A stretch of DNA of 64,000 nt from Leeuwenhoekiella polynyae (GTDB lineage: Bacteria; Bacteroidota; Bacteroidia; Flavobacteriales; Flavobacteriaceae): contig NZ_QOVK01000019.1 in NCBI RefSeq assembly GCF_004104075.1, positions 1 through 64,000 of the forward strand, written 5' to 3'. Positions 54,528 to 64,000 of the stretch are shown one piece after another; position 1 is the first letter of the stretch, and each line of letters opens with the position of its first letter. The translations under genes were made by a program, and so were the position numbers. Under the pieces are notes generated by a model that made no database searches, was not told where the DNA came from, and was given only the letters and a program-made list of their open reading frames with translations.

Positions 54528-56675
54528 ATGACTAAACCATTTGTTTTCTGTTTGTTTTTACTTTTTTTGATGCAAAATGCTGCAATAGCACAGCAAAAAA
54601 GCATAGATGTAGACTCCTTGATGCAACTCGCCATCAATCGTGCAGATCAGAATAACCCGCAAAAGGTGCTAGATCATTTTAGCTATACTACATACGAGAA
54701 AACAATCATCACCGATTCGCTGGAGCGGGAAAACAACGCGCATTCTTTTTTTACAGAAAAAGTCTCGAAGAATAATTTCAATACGTATCACGGATTTAAA
54801 GAAGAAGTGTTAGCTTTTAATATGGCCGGTTTTAAAGAGCCGCGTTATGAAGTTTTAGGCATCACTTTACAATCGCGGTCTTTTTACGATGAAGATTTTG
54901 TGATTTTTAATTATCGTTATGCCGGGCCGCTTTCTTCCCGGGGTTTGAAAAATTATGATTACAAATTTATTGGAGATACAACGGTGTTGGATCGGAAAGG
55001 TTATGCTGTTGCTTTTTCCCCTAAGCGTCCTAAAACCATACCCGGTTTAGAAGGTATACTTTATTTAGATGCTCAGAGCTTAGCGATTCAAAAAGTGCAT
55101 ATTGCTATAAATGATGAGCTCGTTGCACGTATTGAGCAACACTATGAATTTCTGCCGGACGTTGGAGTTTATATGCCTAGAACCAGTAAGCTTTATATTG
55201 AAAAAGGGGAGACTTCAAAACGCCTTTCGCTCTTTAGAGGAAAAGTTTCGGTGGGAACAATACAAAATAATCCGGTTAAAGAAGCTATTGAGGGGCGCTA
55301 TTTGTTGTTGACCTCCTATAATGCAAACTTTAATCTTTCCGAGGGAGAAAAACTGGAGCATCCCAATCTTGCGATTGAAGTTATGGAAGGCGCCGATCAA
55401 AAATCTGAAGATTTCTGGACGCGGTATCGTAATCAAGCACTTACGGAACGTGATCTGAACAGTTTTGATTATCTGAATAATATTGTAAAAACCGAAAATA
55501 TTGAACGTCGATTAGCGGTGATCAATAATTTTGGAATAGGTTATTATACCGTGGACTTCTTCGATTTTGATTTGACGTATCCCTTAAAATATAATAATTA
55601 TGAAGGTTTACGTCTTGGTCTTGGTGGTGTTACCAATGCTGATTTTTCAAAAGATTTTAGGATTGAAGGTTATACCGCATATGGTTTTAAAGACAAGGTT
55701 TTAAAATATGGTTTTGGTGGTGGTGTTTTGTTGAATGAGTCTCATGGAGCCTGGCTAAGCCTGAGTTATAGTGATGACTTGCAAGAAACCGGAAGTTTTA
55801 ATTATTTGACAGACCGCCGCGTGTACTCGCTTTTTGAACCGCGTTTGGTAAATATCACCCAGTTTTTTGATTACAAAACCTTTAGACTGAATCAAGAATA
55901 CCAGATCACACCTAAAATTCTTTCAGAATTTCAATTTGCAAAAACGAATGTCTTACAAACGGAAGCTTACCGGTTTGTGCTAGGTGATGAGTCGTACAGT
56001 GAATATGATATCACCGAAGCGACTTTTGGAGTTCGATGGAGTCCGTCAAGTAAATTTATGCGTTCAGAAAAAGGAACGGTTGAGATTTATGATGGGTATC
56101 CAAAAGTTACCGCGCAGATTTCAAAGGGAATATCAGGATTGTTTAACGGGGATTTTGATTTTACCCGTGTAGGCGCTAAATTCTATTATCAGGTAGAGCG
56201 TCTCAATAAATCTACTACCGAGTTCCTGATCGAAGGTAAAATGGCTTTTGGAGATGTGCCACTTACACATTTGTTTCACGCGTATCCTAATGCGCCTACT
56301 AAACAAACCATTATGCAGCGGTTTTCGGTGGCAGGTGTAAATAGTTTTGAAACTATGTATTTTGGTGAATTCTTTTCAGATAAGCTTGCTACACTTCAAG
56401 TTAAACATCGCTTAAGGCCGTTTAATTTGGGCGAAAAATTTAAACCTGAAATGGTGTTTATTTCGCGTTATGCCATTGGTGATATTTCAAATATTGACAG
56501 ACATCAGGATGTGACTTTTGGAAAATTGAACAAAGGTTTTATGGAAAGTGGTTTTGAGATCAATAAAATTTTATTTGGTTTTGGTACGAGTCTCACCTAT
56601 CGCTACGGAGCGTATCATTTGCCTAGTTTCGCAGATAATATTGCGTTTAAATTCACTTTTAATCTGCAACTGTAG
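54528..56675 (+). CDS. DUF5686-type outer-membrane protein
   Basis: The 715-residue protein (from ATG 54528) has a signal peptide ending AAIAQQ (residues 1-22). An N-terminal part resembles the DUF5686 family of Bacteroidota (YTTYEKTII, NNFNTYHGFKEEVLAF), and a C-terminal half of beta-strands ends in the aromatic-rich strand FKFTFNLQL, so it is probably an outer-membrane barrel. It lacks the carboxypeptidase-like N-domain that many members carry. Function is unknown. I rejected a start at 54477, which lies inside the frr terminator. Confidence 0.85.
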   Translation: MTKPFVFCLFLLFLMQNAAIAQQKSIDVDSLMQLAINRADQNNPQKVLDHFSYTTYEKTIITDSLERENNAHSFFTEKVSKNNFNTYHGFKEEVLAFNMAGFKEPRYEVLGITLQSRSFYDEDFVIFNYRYAGPLSSRGLKNYDYKFIGDTTVLDRKGYAVAFSPKRPKTIPGLEGILYLDAQSLAIQKVHIAINDELVARIEQHYEFLPDVGVYMPRTSKLYIEKGETSKRLSLFRGKVSVGTIQNNPVKEAIEGRYLLLTSYNANFNLSEGEKLEHPNLAIEVMEGADQKSEDFWTRYRNQALTERDLNSFDYLNNIVKTENIERRLAVINNFGIGYYTVDFFDFDLTYPLKYNNYEGLRLGLGGVTNADFSKDFRIEGYTAYGFKDKVLKYGFGGGVLLNESHGAWLSLSYSDDLQETGSFNYLTDRRVYSLFEPRLVNITQFFDYKTFRLNQEYQITPKILSEFQFAKTNVLQTEAYRFVLGDESYSEYDITEATFGVRWSPSSKFMRSEKGTVEIYDGYPKVTAQISKGISGLFNGDFDFTRVGAKFYYQVERLNKSTTEFLIEGKMAFGDVPLTHLFHAYPNAPTKQTIMQRFSVAGVNSFETMYFGEFFSDKLATLQVKHRLRPFNLGEKFKPEMVFISRYAIGDISNIDRHQDVTFGKLNKGFMESGFEINKILFGFGTSLTYRYGAYHLPSFADNIAFKFTFNLQL

Positions 56676-56782
56676 GGTTTCAGTTAAGGTTATTTTTTCC
56701 GAATAAAATTTCTAAAGTGAGCAAAGCCGAAGTGTTAATTTTGTTTTTGATATAAGGCAAAGACTTTTCGCATACAAATGAG

Positions 56783-56790
56783 TACCTTTG
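56783..56790 (+). promoter_or_regulatory. -7 promoter element of the MMPL exporter gene
   Basis: TACCTTTG matches TAnnTTTG and lies 19 bases before the ATG at 56810. Confidence 0.55.
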
Positions 56791-56809
56791 CGCCTCTTAA
56801 ATTAGGACG

Positions 56810-59218
56810 ATGACCAAGCTATTGGGTTACGGATTTTGGAACGGTGTAGCACGCCTCATTTTACGCAACAGACTCTTTATACTTTTTCTGGTTGCCGGTT
56901 TTACGGTATTTCTGGGTACGCAGTGGAAATACATGCGTTTTACCTATACAGAAGCCAATTTACTACCTGACGATCACGAGGTAAATCTGGAATATAACAA
57001 GTTTTTAGACCAGTTTGGCGAAGAAGGAAATCTGGTGGTTTTTGGTATTAAAGATTCTACACTTTTTACTCCGGAAATTCTTAACAAATGGAATGCGCTT
57101 TCGGATAGCATCAATAGTTTTGATGCTGTTGCGCTTTCAGTTTCTTTAAAAGATCTCAAACTCTTAGAAAAGGAAGAAGATCCAAAACGTTTTGACCTCA
57201 AACCTTTTATTTTCGGAAATGTAAATACAAAGATTCAGGCAGATTCACTGAAGAAAAAGTTGTTTACAGATTTGCCGTTTTATGAAGGTCTTATTTATAA
57301 CAAGGAAACCGGAACCGTTCGCAGTGCTGTCTACCTTAAAAAAGACATTGTTAATACTGCAGCTAGAAAAGATTTTATAGTAGATGACTTAATACCACTA
57401 ATTGAAAGTTTTGAGGCAGAAACCGGTGTAAAGGTTCATACCAGTGGCATGCCGTATATACGTACTTTAAACAGTGCGACTATAATCAGTGAAATAGGCT
57501 GGTTTGTTGGTGGTGCGCTTGTCGTAACTTCATTAATTTTCTTTTTCTTTTTCCGTTCTTACAGAGCTACGTTTATCTCTATGATCACGGTGGTGATTGG
57601 GGTTATGTGGGCATTTGGCTTTTTAGGATTGTTGGGTTACGAGATTACTGTGTTAACTGCATTAATTCCGCCATTAATTATTGTGATCGGGATTCCTAAC
57701 TGTATCTTTTTGATTAATAAATACCAACAAGAATATAAAAATCACGGTAATAAAATTAAGGCTTTGCAACGGGTAATTACCAAAGTTGGTAACGCAACCT
57801 TGATGACAAATATTACCACTGCATCCGGGTTTGCAACGTTTATTTTGACGCAAAGTTCACTGCTGAAAGAATTTGGTATTGTCGCTTCTATAAACATACT
57901 GGCGATTTTTTTATTGAGCTTATTGATCATCCCGATCATTTACAGTTACATGTCGCCGCCAAAAGAGCGTCACCTGAAGCATTTAGGTAAAACCTGGATT
58001 GAAGGTTTTGTAAAATGGATTGAGCGTATGGTGCGCGATCGCCGTATCACGATTTACATCAGTACAGTAGTATTGCTTATCGTAAGTATGATAGGTATTT
58101 ATAAGATCAAGGTTTCTGGTAGTTTAATTGAAGATATGCCTAAGAATACCGGTTTCTACCGGGATATAAAATTCTTTGAAACCGAATTTGACGGTATTAT
58201 GCCCCTGGAAGTTTTAATAGATACTAAGCGACCAAAAGGTGTCATGAAATTACCAACGCTTAAACGCATGGATGAGTTGGCTACTACTATTTCTGAAACT
58301 CCAGAGTTATCAAAACCACTTTCTATTGTGAATTTGGTAAAGTATGGGAAGCAGGCTTTTTATAATGGAGATCCGCAGTATTATCAATTACCTACTTCTA
58401 ATGAACGTAACTTCATTTTGCCTTATGCGCAAAGTTTTTCTAACGAATCCGGCTTGCTGGATAGTTATGTAGATTCTACCGGGCAATACGCTCGTATGAC
58501 TACCTTTATGCAAGACATCGGTACAGATCGTATGGAAATCGTAGAGGATAATTTATACAATAAAATAAATATTCTTTTCCCAAAAGAGAAATTTGATGTG
58601 ACGCTTACTGGTAAAGCTCTAGTCTTTCAGAAAGGAACAAACTATCTTATTAATAACCTGATTATCAGTCTGTCTCTGGCAATTTTATTGATCGCGGTTT
58701 TTATGGCTTTTATGTTCCGTTCGGTAAAAATGATCTTGGTCTCTCTGATCCCTAATTTATTACCGTTATTAATCACAGCAGGGTTGATGGGCTTTTTAGG
58801 TGTGCCTATTAAACCTTCAACCATTTTGGTGTTTAGTATAGCTTTTGGTATTTCAGTTGATGATACGATTCACTTCTTAGCAAAATACCGTCAAGAATTA
58901 CGCAGTAGTGGCTGGAAGATCAAGCGTTCGGTTTATGCTTCCGTAAAAGAAGCTGGTGTGAGTATGTTTTACACTTCGATCGTGTTGTTCTTCGGGTTTT
59001 CGGTATTTATGATCAGTAGCTTCGGTGGTACCGTTGCGCTTGGAGGCTTGGTTTCGGTAACTCTTATTTTTGCGATGCTTTCTAACTTATTGTTGTTGCC
59101 ATCATTGTTGCTTTCGCTAGAAAAAAATATCGCTAACAAAGAAGATTTTAAAAAGCCTGCCATTCAGATCCTGGATGAAGCCGATGACGATGATGAGCTT
59201 GATAAATTAGACAATTAA
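56810..59218 (+). CDS. MMPL-type RND exporter
   Basis: This 802-residue membrane protein has the two-fold RND design: TM1 (about 20-40), a periplasmic loop, a bundle of membrane segments (about 220-380), TM7 (about 415-435), a second loop and a second bundle (about 610-775). The transport motif ISVDDTIHFLAKYR in the second half and GIPNCIFLINKYQ in the first are visible. These proteins commonly export lipids or hydrophobic compounds; they need no adaptor in the same operon. An aspartate-rich end (DEADDDDELDKLDN) is seen. asnS follows after 122 bases with its own promoter. Confidence 0.88.
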   Translation: MTKLLGYGFWNGVARLILRNRLFILFLVAGFTVFLGTQWKYMRFTYTEANLLPDDHEVNLEYNKFLDQFGEEGNLVVFGIKDSTLFTPEILNKWNALSDSINSFDAVALSVSLKDLKLLEKEEDPKRFDLKPFIFGNVNTKIQADSLKKKLFTDLPFYEGLIYNKETGTVRSAVYLKKDIVNTAARKDFIVDDLIPLIESFEAETGVKVHTSGMPYIRTLNSATIISEIGWFVGGALVVTSLIFFFFFRSYRATFISMITVVIGVMWAFGFLGLLGYEITVLTALIPPLIIVIGIPNCIFLINKYQQEYKNHGNKIKALQRVITKVGNATLMTNITTASGFATFILTQSSLLKEFGIVASINILAIFLLSLLIIPIIYSYMSPPKERHLKHLGKTWIEGFVKWIERMVRDRRITIYISTVVLLIVSMIGIYKIKVSGSLIEDMPKNTGFYRDIKFFETEFDGIMPLEVLIDTKRPKGVMKLPTLKRMDELATTISETPELSKPLSIVNLVKYGKQAFYNGDPQYYQLPTSNERNFILPYAQSFSNESGLLDSYVDSTGQYARMTTFMQDIGTDRMEIVEDNLYNKINILFPKEKFDVTLTGKALVFQKGTNYLINNLIISLSLAILLIAVFMAFMFRSVKMILVSLIPNLLPLLITAGLMGFLGVPIKPSTILVFSIAFGISVDDTIHFLAKYRQELRSSGWKIKRSVYASVKEAGVSMFYTSIVLFFGFSVFMISSFGGTVALGGLVSVTLIFAMLSNLLLLPSLLLSLEKNIANKEDFKKPAIQILDEADDDDELDKLDN

Positions 59219-59243
59219 TTAAGTGTTATTCCGGCTTTAAGCT

Positions 59244-59275
59244 TTGTGAAGAACACTGCTAAAAATTTATCTTTG
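59244..59275 (+). promoter_or_regulatory. asnS promoter (TTG-N21-TAnnTTTG)
   Basis: TTG at 59244-59246 and TATCTTTG at 59268-59275 fit the consensus with 21-base spacing; the start codon is 65 bases downstream. Confidence 0.7.
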
Positions 59276-59340
59276 TCCTTTGTCAGAGAGTAGAAACTAA
59301 AATTTCAATACACGCTTTAAGCGTTTTGATTATATAGATT

Positions 59341-60780
59341 ATGAGAAAAACAATTGTACACATTTTAAAAGAGGAGCCCAAAGGGCACGAACTTACCGTT
59401 AAAGGTTGGGTGAGATCGTTTAGAGCCAATCGCTTTATTGCATTAAATGACGGTTCTACGATAAATAATTTACAATGTGTAGTTGATTTTGAAAATACAG
59501 ATCCAGAGCTTTTAAAGCGTATTACAGTTGGTGCTGCAATTGCAGTAACCGGTAATCTTGTAGAAAGTCAGGGTGGTGGTCAGGCTGTTGAAGTAGAAGT
59601 TAAAGCGGTTAAAGTTCTGGGTGATGCTGATCCTGAAGAAGTAAAGAAAACCATTTTACAGCCTAAGCGTCATACTTTAGAAAAATTACGCGAGCAAGCA
59701 CATTTACGCGTGCGCACAAACACGTTTGGAGCAGTAATGCGTTTGCGCTCTCAGTTGAGTTTTGCAGTGCATCAGTATTTTCAGAAAGAAGGTTTTTACT
59801 ATGTGAATACGCCTATTGTTACGGGTAGTGATGCAGAAGGAGCAGGAGAGATGTTTAAAGTAACCGCTTTAGACATGAAAAATCCGCCAAAGGATGAAGA
59901 CGGAAATATAGATTATAAAAAAGATTTCTTCGGAAAGGAAACCAATTTGACGGTTTCTGGTCAGTTAGAAGGAGAGACTTATGCTATGGGACTTGGCCAG
60001 ATTTATACTTTTGGACCAACCTTTAGAGCTGAAAATTCAAATACCAGCCGTCATCTTGCAGAGTTCTGGATGATCGAACCGGAAGTTGCTTTCTGTGATC
60101 TGGATATGAATATGGATCTGGCTGAAGATTTCATCAAATACGTAATACAGTTTGTGATGGATAACGGTCAGGATGATCTGGAGTTTTTAGAAAACAGACT
60201 CATTCAAGAAGATAAAAGTAAGCCTGAAGCAGAACGTGCAGCTATGCCGTTACGTGAGAAACTGAAGTTTGTTTTAGAGAACAACTTTAAGCGGGTGAGT
60301 TATACGGAGGCTATAGAAATTCTTAAGAATTCTAAACCGAATAAAAAGAAGAAATTTAAATATCCTATAGAAGAATGGGGTGCAGATTTGCAAAGCGAAC
60401 ATGAGCGTTTCTTGGTAGAAAAACACTTTAAGTGCCCTGTGATTTTATTTGACTATCCTGCAAATATTAAAGCGTTCTATATGCGCTTAAATGAAGATGG
60501 TAAAACCGTACGCGCTATGGATATTCTCTTCCCGGGAATTGGAGAGATTGTAGGTGGCTCACAACGGGAGGAGCGTCTGGAAGTATTGCAAGAAAAAATG
60601 GCTGCGCTAGATATCCCCGAAGAAGAATTGTGGTGGTATTTAGATACCCGCCGTTTTGGAAGCTGTGTACATAGTGGTTTTGGTCTTGGTTTTGAACGTT
60701 TGGTTTTGTTTGCTACCGGTATGACAAACATTAGAGACGTGATACCTTACCCACGTTTTCCTCAAAATGCAGAATTTTAA
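59341..60780 (+). CDS. asnS: Asparaginyl-tRNA synthetase
   Basis: The 479-residue class II enzyme charges tRNA-Asn. It has the OB anticodon domain (about 15-110, [19 protein letters not shown]), motif 2 ([20 protein letters not shown]) and motif 3 ([13 protein letters not shown]). [15 protein letters not shown] is typical of AsnRS as opposed to AspRS. It means that this organism charges tRNA-Asn directly. It ends at a terminator before the signalling genes. Confidence 0.97.
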   Translation: MRKTIVHILKEEPKGHELTVKGWVRSFRANRFIALNDGSTINNLQCVVDFENTDPELLKRITVGAAIAVTGNLVESQGGGQAVEVEVKAVKVLGDADPEEVKKTILQPKRHTLEKLREQAHLRVRTNTFGAVMRLRSQLSFAVHQYFQKEGFYYVNTPIVTGSDAEGAGEMFKVTALDMKNPPKDEDGNIDYKKDFFGKETNLTVSGQLEGETYAMGLGQIYTFGPTFRAENSNTSRHLAEFWMIEPEVAFCDLDMNMDLAEDFIKYVIQFVMDNGQDDLEFLENRLIQEDKSKPEAERAAMPLREKLKFVLENNFKRVSYTEAIEILKNSKPNKKKKFKYPIEEWGADLQSEHERFLVEKHFKCPVILFDYPANIKAFYMRLNEDGKTVRAMDILFPGIGEIVGGSQREERLEVLQEKMAALDIPEEELWWYLDTRRFGSCVHSGFGLGFERLVLFATGMTNIRDVIPYPRFPQNAEF

Positions 60781-60800
60781 AAATATATTTTAAAGTACTT

Positions 60801-60838
60801 AAAGGCTGTTTAGATTGCGATTCTAAGCAGCCTTTTTT
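60801..60838 (+). terminator. Terminator after asnS
   Basis: A 14-bp stem with one G-T pair (60801-60814 with 60822-60835) and a 7-base loop is followed by T-rich sequence. Confidence 0.92.
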
Positions 60839-60870
60839 AGTGAAAAGCTTTAGCTGAAATTTTAATTGGA

Positions 60871-60963
60871 ACCGCCAAAGGGTTTAATTCCCGGAGGCTT
60901 GCTTCGAAATTTAAATTTTTTTTCAACGAATGCTTTGTGGACTTGCCGCGATGTAGTTTACTT
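60871..60963. repeat. Interspersed intergenic repeat, copy B
   Basis: The block begins accgccaaagggttta and ends gtagtttactt, sharing both ends and aggcttgc with the copy at 14763-14880. The centre is different and AT-rich. Confidence 0.6.
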
Positions 60964-60964
60964 A

Positions 60965-60984
60965 GGGGGAAAATCCCCTTTTTT
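60965..60984 (+). terminator. Second small hairpin with T-run
   Basis: GGGGA and TCCCC (60966-60970 and 60974-60978) form a short stem followed by six T. It may be a backup terminator or part of the repeat block. Confidence 0.5.
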
Positions 60985-61049
60985 AAAGGTTGTTTTCTCT
61001 GCTAGAGAAAAGATGTTTATTTTACACCCAACTAACAAATTTCTAAATC

Positions 61050-61691
61050 ATGAAAAAAACTATGCTTTTAGCAGTTTCCCTAACTGCTACTTTTTTATTC
61101 TCTTCTTGTGAAAATCAAAATTGCGACTGTGAAGAAGCTGAAACTCCGGTTTTAAGTGCTCCCGGAAATATTATACCGGTTGCCGCAGCAGATACCTTAT
61201 ATAAAAATTATGGCAACAGCCGGGTATCGCTCATAGAGCTTGCTGAAAATATCACTGATGAGGGGGACACAATCGTAGAAGGCGATGCTCGATATAAGAA
61301 GGCTACGCGTTATGTGAGTTTTTCGTTTTCAAAAATGCAAAAGTATATGGCATATATTGAGCAGCAGGCAGATTCTGCAGATGTAGATGTATTAGAATTG
61401 CGGGTGTATTTTGGTAAGTATGGCGATAACGTAAAAAAGAAAGATGAAAAGAACAAAGGAACTGTATTTTTTAATCCTGCAGCTGCACTAGAACAAGCAG
61501 ATGGTACGATGGATACTGTAAGTTTTGCAATTGTGAATACTGCTGGAGGTAAAAAGGCTGTTCCTGTTGGTTCCATTTTAAATAATACACTTATAGAGGG
61601 TGAGGTAATCAACGCTGAGGATATAGAGTCTATGTCAGGGAATATTGGGCATTCTGCACCTCCACCACCTGTAAGTAGCGGTGATTTTTAA
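61050..61691 (+). CDS. Uncharacterised lipoprotein
   Basis: The 213-residue protein has a lipoprotein signal with FLFSSC (Cys about residue 20) and three further cysteine-rich residues in CENQNCDCEE. A mixed alpha/beta body follows, with a short lysine-rich loop at about 132-138 and a proline-rich end (APPPPVSSGD). I recognise no family. It lies 91 bases before a 7-TM gene and a two-component pair, so a role near a sensor system is possible but only by position. Confidence 0.75.
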   Translation: MKKTMLLAVSLTATFLFSSCENQNCDCEEAETPVLSAPGNIIPVAAADTLYKNYGNSRVSLIELAENITDEGDTIVEGDARYKKATRYVSFSFSKMQKYMAYIEQQADSADVDVLELRVYFGKYGDNVKKKDEKNKGTVFFNPAAALEQADGTMDTVSFAIVNTAGGKKAVPVGSILNNTLIEGEVINAEDIESMSGNIGHSAPPPPVSSGDF

Positions 61692-61782
61692 TTAACAGAA
61701 ATAATGTAAGAATTTGCTATTGACTGTTGAAATTAATCTTGAAAAATTAGATAATATTTTAAGCAACTCCTCTCTAGTTATA

Positions 61783-62439
61783 ATGGATTTGTTAGAATTA
61801 TTACCATTTATTATAGGCTTGATCTATTGGAAAAAATTTACAGGAACACCTATTTTATGGTTCATACTATTTTTAGGATATAATTTTTTAAATGAAATAG
61901 TAGCTGCATTTGTTTATGTCGTTGAATTGGTTGATCGAAATTACGTTTTTTATAATATTAGATTTCTTTTTTACTTTTCAATGTACTTCTGGTTGTTTCA
62001 TAGGTTTTTAAAAAGATCAGCTTTTAAAAAAGCTACAATCATATTTTACTTCTGTTGGCTTTTGACCTATGTTTATTTCATTGTTTTCAAATATTTCTTA
62101 TATGAAATGGCCGTTTCATCATTTATAATTGGGGGCTTTTTAGTTTTCATTGTTATTCTCTTTTTTCTTATTGAAACCATAAATGATTCAGATTTGAGTA
62201 AGATTCAGGATTCAATTTTATTTTATATAAGTGTAGGTCTTTTGTTAAACTTGGTTATTCAACTTCCGGTTTATATTATTACTCAGTTAGGATGGACTCA
62301 GGTAACCGACTCATCTGATACTAGAAATACATTTTTCAGTATTATTAGAAATACCAGTTTTGGAATTTCTTGCATTATGTATCTCATTTTTGCCTATGGT
62401 TTGTATAGAGCAAAAAGACCAAAGATAACAGCAACTTAA
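61783..62439 (+). CDS. Seven-transmembrane protein beside a two-component system
   Basis: From ATG 61783 (MDLLELLPFIIGL) the protein has 218 residues, and about seven hydrophobic segments fill almost its whole length. There is no signal peptide with a cleavage site. It precedes the histidine kinase gene by only 3 bases, so the two are co-transcribed and it is likely the sensor or a membrane partner of that kinase, which has a single TM segment. I cannot name a family. Confidence 0.78.
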   Translation: MDLLELLPFIIGLIYWKKFTGTPILWFILFLGYNFLNEIVAAFVYVVELVDRNYVFYNIRFLFYFSMYFWLFHRFLKRSAFKKATIIFYFCWLLTYVYFIVFKYFLYEMAVSSFIIGGFLVFIVILFFLIETINDSDLSKIQDSILFYISVGLLLNLVIQLPVYIITQLGWTQVTDSSDTRNTFFSIIRNTSFGISCIMYLIFAYGLYRAKRPKITAT

Positions 62440-62442
62440 TTT

Positions 62443-63201
62443 ATGGACCAGAGCACGCAATTGTTACTCATATTAGTAGTTCTGCTAGTACTGTTTTTAC
62501 TAGCAGTAATTGTATTTGTATTGTTTTCGGTATTTATGAAGCGTAAAAACAGTTTACTACGCGAGCAGATTGAAACTGAGAAGCGATACGAGCGTGCTAT
62601 TGCAGAAACTCAGATAGAAATCAGGGAAGAAACCCTGCGTAACATCAGTTGGGAATTACACGATAATATTGGTCAGTTACTCACCTTAGCCAAAATAAAG
62701 GCACAAAATGTAGAAGGTGGGGAAGAAATGCTAGAAGTTGCAGAAACAATAGGAACGGGCTTAAATGAGCTGCGTGCACTTTCAAAATCTATAAATCCTG
62801 AGGCTATAAATGAACAATCCCTTATTTACTCTCTGGAGCAGGAGATAAGCCGTTTTAATCGCTTAAAGTTTCTTTCTGCAGATTATGAGTTGCTGGGAGA
62901 TGCTGTTACAATCGATTCAAAAGTAGAGATTGTATTGTTTCGGATTGTTCAGGAATTTATGGCCAATACAATGAAACATTCTAAAGCTTCTAAGTTAGAA
63001 GTCAAAGTTCAGTTTAAAGCAGATGCCTTAGAGATCACGGCTCTGGATGACGGAGTAGGTTTTGACTCAGAAAAACTATTGGAGAAAGGTATTGGGCTGA
63101 GTAATATTGATAAACGGGCTGAGTTAATAGGTGCTGATGCTAAAATCAGTTCAATTCCCGGTATTGGTACTCAATTGAAATTAATTTACCCATTAGAATA
63201 A
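62443..63201 (+). CDS. Sensor histidine kinase (HisKA_3/NarL-type)
   Basis: The 252-residue kinase has one N-terminal TM segment (about 7-32), a coiled linker, and a dimerisation/phosphoacceptor helix with H73 in ELHDNIGQ. The ATPase domain has an N box EFMANTMKHS (about 167-176) and G box DDGVGFD (about 202-208). It has no own input domain beyond the TM segment, so the co-transcribed 7-TM protein is a candidate sensor. It would phosphorylate the response regulator encoded 4 bases downstream. Confidence 0.93.
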   Translation: MDQSTQLLLILVVLLVLFLLAVIVFVLFSVFMKRKNSLLREQIETEKRYERAIAETQIEIREETLRNISWELHDNIGQLLTLAKIKAQNVEGGEEMLEVAETIGTGLNELRALSKSINPEAINEQSLIYSLEQEISRFNRLKFLSADYELLGDAVTIDSKVEIVLFRIVQEFMANTMKHSKASKLEVKVQFKADALEITALDDGVGFDSEKLLEKGIGLSNIDKRAELIGADAKISSIPGIGTQLKLIYPLE

Positions 63202-63205
63202 AACT

Positions 63206-63841
63206 ATGTATAAAGTTGCTCTTGTAGACGATCATATTCTTTTATCAGAAGCCATAGGTGGTCTGGTGCGTGAATTTATAAATTTTGAAGTAGTCAATAT
63301 TTCGGTAAACGGAAAAGAGTTTATTCGCTATCTCGAAACGGCGAACAGTGATAAGCCAGATGTGGTTTTGATGGATGTGAAAATGCCCGTTATGGGTGGT
63401 GTCGAAACGACAAAGTACCTTTCTAAACACTATCCTGATATTAAAGTTTTGGCGCTTTCTGTTGAAGAAGATGAGAGTGTTGTGATGCAGATGATTCGCT
63501 CGGGAGCTAAAGGGTACTTGTTGAAAGATACCCGTAAGTCTATTTTAGAACAAGCTCTTCTTGAGGTTATTAATTATGGTTTTTATTATACCAATACGGT
63601 AGAGCGTATTGTCAAGCAAACCGAGAACTTGCATGAAGACGAAGTAGTTTTAAAAGACCGGGAAATTGAGTTTATAAAGCACGCCTGTACTGAAATGACC
63701 TATAAGCAGATCGCCGAAAAAATGTTCTTAAGTCCAAAAACTATAGAAGGCTATCGGGAGTCTGTTTTTCAAAAGCTCGGTTTAAAAAACAGGACTGGTC
63801 TTGTTATATATGCCATTAAAAACAATATCTTCACCCCATAG
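63206..63841 (+). CDS. NarL/LuxR-family response regulator
   Basis: The 211-residue regulator has a receiver domain (about 1-120), with acidic residues D8-D9, phosphorylation site D57 in VVLMDVKMP, and lysine in KGYLLKD. A C-terminal LuxR-type HTH (about 145-205) contains EMTYKQIAEKMFLSPKTIEGY. It forms a two-component pair with the histidine kinase just upstream. Target genes are unknown; the upstream lipoprotein and 7-TM gene are candidates. Confidence 0.95.
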   Translation: MYKVALVDDHILLSEAIGGLVREFINFEVVNISVNGKEFIRYLETANSDKPDVVLMDVKMPVMGGVETTKYLSKHYPDIKVLALSVEEDESVVMQMIRSGAKGYLLKDTRKSILEQALLEVINYGFYYTNTVERIVKQTENLHEDEVVLKDREIEFIKHACTEMTYKQIAEKMFLSPKTIEGYRESVFQKLGLKNRTGLVIYAIKNNIFTP

Positions 63842-63922
63842 TGCATGGTTAATCTGTTTTTTGCACTAACTTAGAGATGCTTCTTAACAAAACATTCTGA
63901 TGCGTCGCTAGGTGCATTTTTC

Positions 63923-63930
63923 TATTTTTG
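63923..63930 (+). promoter_or_regulatory. -7 promoter element of rpoN
   Basis: TATTTTTG matches TAnnTTTG, 23 bases before the rpoN ATG. Confidence 0.5.
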
Positions 63931-63953
63931 TAAGAACAGATTCAATAATCTCT

Positions 63954-64000
63954 ATGCTCAAACAACAACTTAATTTTAAACTTTCTCAAAAGCTTTCACC
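63954..64000 (+). CDS. rpoN: RNA polymerase sigma-54 factor, first codons only
   Basis: The window ends after 15 complete codons, MLKQQLNFKLSQKLS, which match the start of flavobacterial RpoN (region I, enhancer-interaction part). The gene continues outside the window. In this family asnS and rpoN are often neighbours, which supports the call; here the signalling genes lie between them. Confidence 0.7.
   Translation, partial: MLKQQLNFKLSQKLS

Overview
This window looks like part of a marine or environmental Flavobacteriaceae (Bacteroidota) chromosome. The evidence is several TonB-dependent receptors, including two SusC/SusD pairs, a type IX secretion sorting domain, TAnnTTTG-type -7 promoter elements, moderately low GC, and the gene order rplM-rpsI-rpsB-tsf-pyrH-frr. 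The genus cannot be decided from the sequence alone. No rRNA, tRNA, CRISPR array, complete insertion sequence or prophage was found.

Layout. Positions 1-9.3 kb carry a secreted serine hydrolase, an ankyrin/unknown gene pair, the operon tadA / DUF294 nucleotidyltransferase / DnaQ-like exonuclease, and convergent dxs and dgt. Positions 9.4-13.5 kb carry a TonB-dependent receptor and a beta-helix-like lipoprotein behind six 11-bp direct repeats that look like a PhoB-type operator. Positions 13.6-16.9 kb are a scarred accessory stretch: a frameshifted XRE regulator, about 800 bp without a gene but with short repeats, a diverged orphan 3' end of aspS, and a type IX secreted protein. The intact aspS follows and carries an in-frame C/G-rich palindrome. 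Positions 18.9-25.6 kb are a TetR-regulated tripartite RND efflux operon with a likely operator. Positions 25.7-31.8 kb hold a polyprenyl synthetase, two small genes, and sucA-sucB.

Positions 31.9-41.7 kb begin with a decayed gene, followed by an ECF sigma / FecR anti-sigma / STN-SusC / SusD / HExxH lipoprotein / DUF4302 uptake locus that is visibly more AT-rich than its neighbours. polA follows, then a second SusC/SusD pair on the minus strand. Positions 50.0-54.4 kb are the ribosomal/translation cluster, with a structured leader before rpsB. Then come a DUF5686 outer-membrane protein, an MMPL-type exporter and asnS. The window ends with a lipoprotein, a 7-TM protein, a histidine kinase, a NarL-type response regulator, and the first codons of rpoN.

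How the genes work together. Much of the window is housekeeping: isoprenoid precursor and polyprenyl synthesis, 2-oxoglutarate dehydrogenase E1/E2, Asp- and Asn-tRNA synthetases, PolA, and the ribosome cluster. Three nutrient-uptake loci and one efflux operon are interleaved, each with a different apparent control: a PhoB-like box, an ECF sigma/anti-sigma cascade, none visible, and a TetR operator. The most interesting signals are regulatory arrays and genome scars, not a wholly new gene system.
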